Positions 6,078 to 7,918 of a stretch of 7,918 nucleotides of DNA are shown piece by piece. Source of the stretch: an uncultured Anaerococcus sp. (GTDB taxonomy: Bacteria; Bacillota; Clostridia; Tissierellales; Peptoniphilaceae); assembly GCA_902465755.1 (NCBI GenBank), contig CABQOK010000053.1:1-7918 (forward strand). The letters are read 5' to 3'. The translations under genes and the position numbers were made by a program. The first letter of the stretch is position 1. Every line of letters begins with the position of its first letter. The notes below the pieces were generated by a model. The model worked only from the letters and a program-made list of their open reading frames with translations. It did not search any database and was not told where the DNA came from.

Positions 6078-7007
6078 ATGACAAGAGCAGAGTTTTTCCC
6101 AATGTTTTTGGAGTTTATCTTTGTAATCATAGGCCTTCAATTCTTCTACACAGCCTATAGGGTAAGTAGGGATCCATCCAAGGAAAAGAAACTTACAACA
6201 ATAATATTCTGGATAATCCTTGGCATCCTTTTTGCTCTTGGAAAAGTCATTCCTTCAGAGATAAGCGGAATCCTAGTTGTCCTAATTGCTATAATTTCCC
6301 TTGTCGATGGAATTAAGATTAAGGGAAGTAAGGAGGTAAGTGAGAAGATACAAATCTCATCTAGCAAAAAGCTTGGCCTTAAGGTCTTCTTGCCAGTAAT
6401 AATCATGGCAGTCCTCGCTATAGCAATAGCAAAAATTATTCCGGAATCATCATCTTCAGTCTTGGGTCTTACTGCAATAATAGCAGTAGTATTTGCCATG
6501 GTCCTTACCAAATCAAGCTTTAAGGATATGCTAGACTCATCTGATAGGATGGTTCAACAAGTAGGTGCAGTAGCAATCCTACCACAGCTTTTGGCAGCGC
6601 TTGGAGCAATCTTTGCTGCAGCAGGAGTAGGTGATGTAATTGCTAAGATTATCGGAGGAATTATCCCAACAGTGAATCCTTGGACCGGGGCTATTGCCTA
6701 TGTCTTGGGTATGGTAATATTTACCATGATTATGGGAAATGCCTTCGCAGCCTTTACAGTAATTACTGCAGGAATAGGAGTACCTTTTGTAATAGCCCAA
6801 GGAGCAGACCCAGCAATAGCGGCAGCCCTTGCAATGACATCAGGATATTGTGGTACACTTCTTACGCCAATGGCAGGTAACTTCAACCTCTTGCCGGTGG
6901 CTCTACTAGAGATGAAAGATAAGAACAAAGTAATCAAAGAACAAGCCCTACTATCCATAATCTTAATCGTAGTTCACATACTACTTATGAGATATTGGGC
7001 ATTTTAG
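6078..7007 (+). CDS. DUF979 family integral membrane protein, likely transporter component
   Basis: This protein of 309 aa has about ten hydrophobic segments, roughly at 10-28, 41-57, 62-78, 101-120, 126-143, 163-182, 186-197, 203-220, 222-241 and 288-306. The second half has glycine- and proline-broken stretches with polar residues, [13 protein letters not shown] (220-232) and [19 protein letters not shown] (255-273). These look like the discontinuous helices or re-entrant loops of secondary transporters of the ion-transporter superfamily. That resemblance is my reading and was not tested by a search. A short cytosolic charged loop lies at 79-99. The ATG follows the DUF969 stop directly, with GGGAGG (6065-6070) 7 bases upstream. 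The TAG stop overlaps the AGGAGG of pcp. Function is unassigned. Operon context points to uptake or export of the substrate or product of pyroglutamyl-peptidase. Confidence 0.88.
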   Translation: MTRAEFFPMFLEFIFVIIGLQFFYTAYRVSRDPSKEKKLTTIIFWIILGILFALGKVIPSEISGILVVLIAIISLVDGIKIKGSKEVSEKIQISSSKKLGLKVFLPVIIMAVLAIAIAKIIPESSSSVLGLTAIIAVVFAMVLTKSSFKDMLDSSDRMVQQVGAVAILPQLLAALGAIFAAAGVGDVIAKIIGGIIPTVNPWTGAIAYVLGMVIFTMIMGNAFAAFTVITAGIGVPFVIAQGADPAIAAALAMTSGYCGTLLTPMAGNFNLLPVALLEMKDKNKVIKEQALLSIILIVVHILLMRYWAF

Positions 7008-7015
7008 GAGGAAAT

Positions 7016-7660
7016 ATGAAAATTTTAATCACAGGATTTGATCCATTTGGAGGAGAAAAAACTAACCCAGCCATAGAATCAGTCAAAAGAATCGATGAAA
7101 ATATCGAAGGAGCTGAAATCCACAAGCTAGAAATACCAACAGTATTCCACAAGTCAGCTGATAAAATCGAGGAAAAAATCAAGGAAATTCAACCAGATGT
7201 AATCCTTTCAGTAGGACAAGCTGGTGGAAGATATGATCTTACAGTAGAAAGAGTTGCCATCAACCAAGACGATGCGAGAATTCCTGATAATGAAGAAAAC
7301 CAACCAATCGATGTTAAAATCAGAGAAGACGGAAAGAATGCCTACTTTGCTACAATTCCAATCAAGGCAATGGTAGAAGAAATCAAGAAGGAAAATATTC
7401 CAGCTTCAGTATCAAATACAGCTGGTACCTTCGTATGTAACCACGTAATGTACCAAGACCTCTACTTGGCAGAAAAATACGGAAATATAAAGGCAGGATT
7501 TATCCACGTACCTTTCCTACCAGAACAAGTCCTAGACAAAAAAGACACAGCATCAATGAGCCTAGACGATATAGTTAAGGGACTAAATGCTGCTGTAAGA
7601 GCTATAGTAAAATACGCTGACAAAGAAGATCTAGAAATAACAGGTGGAGCAACCCACTAG
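7016..7660 (+). CDS. pcp: Pyroglutamyl-peptidase I (pyrrolidone-carboxylate peptidase)
   Basis: This cytosolic cysteine peptidase of family C15 releases N-terminal pyroglutamate (5-oxoproline) from peptides. At 214 aa it matches the usual length. The N terminus [18 protein letters not shown] is diagnostic. The catalytic triad is visible: E79 in the VERVAIN segment (78-84), C141 in [14 protein letters not shown] (133-146) and H164 in GFIHVP (161-166). [12 protein letters not shown] (61-72) is another family block. The start chosen is the ATG at 7016, with AGGAGG (7006-7011) 4 bases upstream. A longer frame from a TTG at 6995 would overlap the preceding gene and adds residues that the family lacks. 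The stop of the DUF979 gene lies inside this ribosome binding site, so the gene is cotranscribed with, and probably coupled to, the two membrane-protein genes. A terminator follows. Confidence 0.97.
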   Translation: MKILITGFDPFGGEKTNPAIESVKRIDENIEGAEIHKLEIPTVFHKSADKIEEKIKEIQPDVILSVGQAGGRYDLTVERVAINQDDARIPDNEENQPIDVKIREDGKNAYFATIPIKAMVEEIKKENIPASVSNTAGTFVCNHVMYQDLYLAEKYGNIKAGFIHVPFLPEQVLDKKDTASMSLDDIVKGLNAAVRAIVKYADKEDLEITGGATH

Positions 7661-7666
7661 AAAATC

Positions 7667-7696
7667 TCCCGCAGGCATCAAGCTTGTGGGATTTTT
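7667..7696 (+). terminator. Intrinsic terminator of the DUF969-DUF979-pcp operon
   Basis: TCCCGCAGGC (7667-7676) pairs with GCTTGTGGGA (7682-7691) as a 10-base stem with two G-U pairs and a 5-base loop, followed by TTTTT (7692-7696) and further T-rich sequence. It starts 6 bases after the pcp stop. Confidence 0.9.
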
Positions 7697-7729
7697 ATTT
7701 TGGGTATTAATATATGTAGGAGGGCTTAT

Positions 7730-7918
7730 ATGAAATATTTTTTAATAATCGTATTAATCTTACTTATACCACAAATCTATTATTACATACAAGAAAGAAG
7801 GTATAAGTCCATTAATCCAGGCAAGAAATTTTTCAAGAGATTGCTCGTTAGAAGTATTTCAAACTATAGGGAATATTATCTAACAGGAGCAGATGGTTTT
7901 GATAGCTTTGTAAGAGAG
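7730..7918 (+). CDS. Unrecognised membrane-anchored protein, N-terminal 63 residues (partial)
   Basis: An open frame starts at the ATG at 7730 with AGGAGG (7718-7723) 6 bases upstream and stays open to the end of the window. I do not recognise the family. Residues 3-20 are a strongly hydrophobic helix rich in Ile and Leu and ending in QIYYYI. A basic, charged segment follows (QERRYKSINPGKKFFKR), which suggests an uncleaved N-terminal anchor, with no lipobox or clear signal-peptidase site. The basic residues just after the helix favour a cytoplasmic location for the rest, with the short N terminus outside. The remaining visible part is polar. It follows the pcp terminator by 33 bases. TATTAA (7705-7710) or TAATAT (7708-7713) could be a weak -10, so it is probably a separate transcription unit. 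The window gives no further hint of its role. Confidence 0.7.
   Translation, partial: MKYFLIIVLILLIPQIYYYIQERRYKSINPGKKFFKRLLVRSISNYREYYLTGADGFDSFVRE

Noticed and set aside
6579..6880. Short frames on both strands inside the DUF979 gene
   Set aside because: They overlap the conserved second half of DUF979 in other frames and have the odd Cys/Tyr/Ser-rich composition expected of out-of-frame reading.
6995..7015. An upstream TTG start for pcp adding seven residues
   Set aside because: It overlaps the end of the DUF979 gene and adds residues before the conserved [13 protein letters not shown] start. The ATG at 7016 has an AGGAGG at a suitable distance.
1..7918. Search for CRISPR arrays, insertion sequences, phage genes, tRNA or rRNA
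   Set aside because: No regularly spaced repeats, transposase motifs, terminal inverted repeats, integrase-like proteins or tRNA/rRNA signatures were seen. The gene content is housekeeping and metabolic.

Overview
The window looks like ordinary chromosomal DNA from an AT-rich, low-GC Gram-positive anaerobe. A valine T-box leader, strong AGGAGG ribosome binding sites, pyruvate phosphate dikinase (PPDK) with its dedicated regulator, and a DUF969/DUF979/pyroglutamyl-peptidase cluster all point to Firmicutes. The style of the proteins suggests Peptoniphilaceae (Anaerococcus or a relative), but that family-level placement is inference. No mobile element, CRISPR array, rRNA or tRNA was seen.

Layout. 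(1) 1-930, minus strand: the gene for the PPDK regulatory kinase/phosphorylase (TTG start) runs by a 4-base ATGA overlap into the start of ppdK, which leaves the window. (2) 931-1375: a 445-base intergenic region with a minus-strand promoter for the PPDK pair, about 135 bases with nothing firm, then a plus-strand promoter and a compact valine-type T-box riboswitch with its terminator. (3) 1376-4948, plus strand: valS, a YqeM-like SAM methyltransferase (1-base overlap) and a small cold-shock-domain protein, packed as one operon and closed by a strong hairpin terminator at 4952-4985. (4) 5006-5302, minus strand: a single-domain rhodanese, convergent with the valS operon. (5) 5303-5411: a short divergent promoter region rich in perfect dyads. 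(6) 5412-7660, plus strand: DUF969 membrane protein, DUF979 membrane protein and pyroglutamyl-peptidase I (pcp), a tight three-gene operon ending in a terminator at 7667-7696. (7) 7730-end: the start of an unrecognised membrane-anchored protein.

How the genes work together. The PPDK pair is an enzyme with its own reversible switch, linking pyruvate/PEP interconversion to the adenylate state. The T-box senses uncharged tRNA-Val and should control valS and, by read-through, the methyltransferase and cold-shock genes. The most interesting part is the DUF969-DUF979-pcp operon. Two uncharacterised multi-spanning membrane proteins sit directly upstream of a cytosolic enzyme that removes N-terminal pyroglutamate, which suggests a transport-plus-hydrolysis module for pyroglutamyl peptides or 5-oxoproline. 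That role is inference from context, not something the sequence proves.
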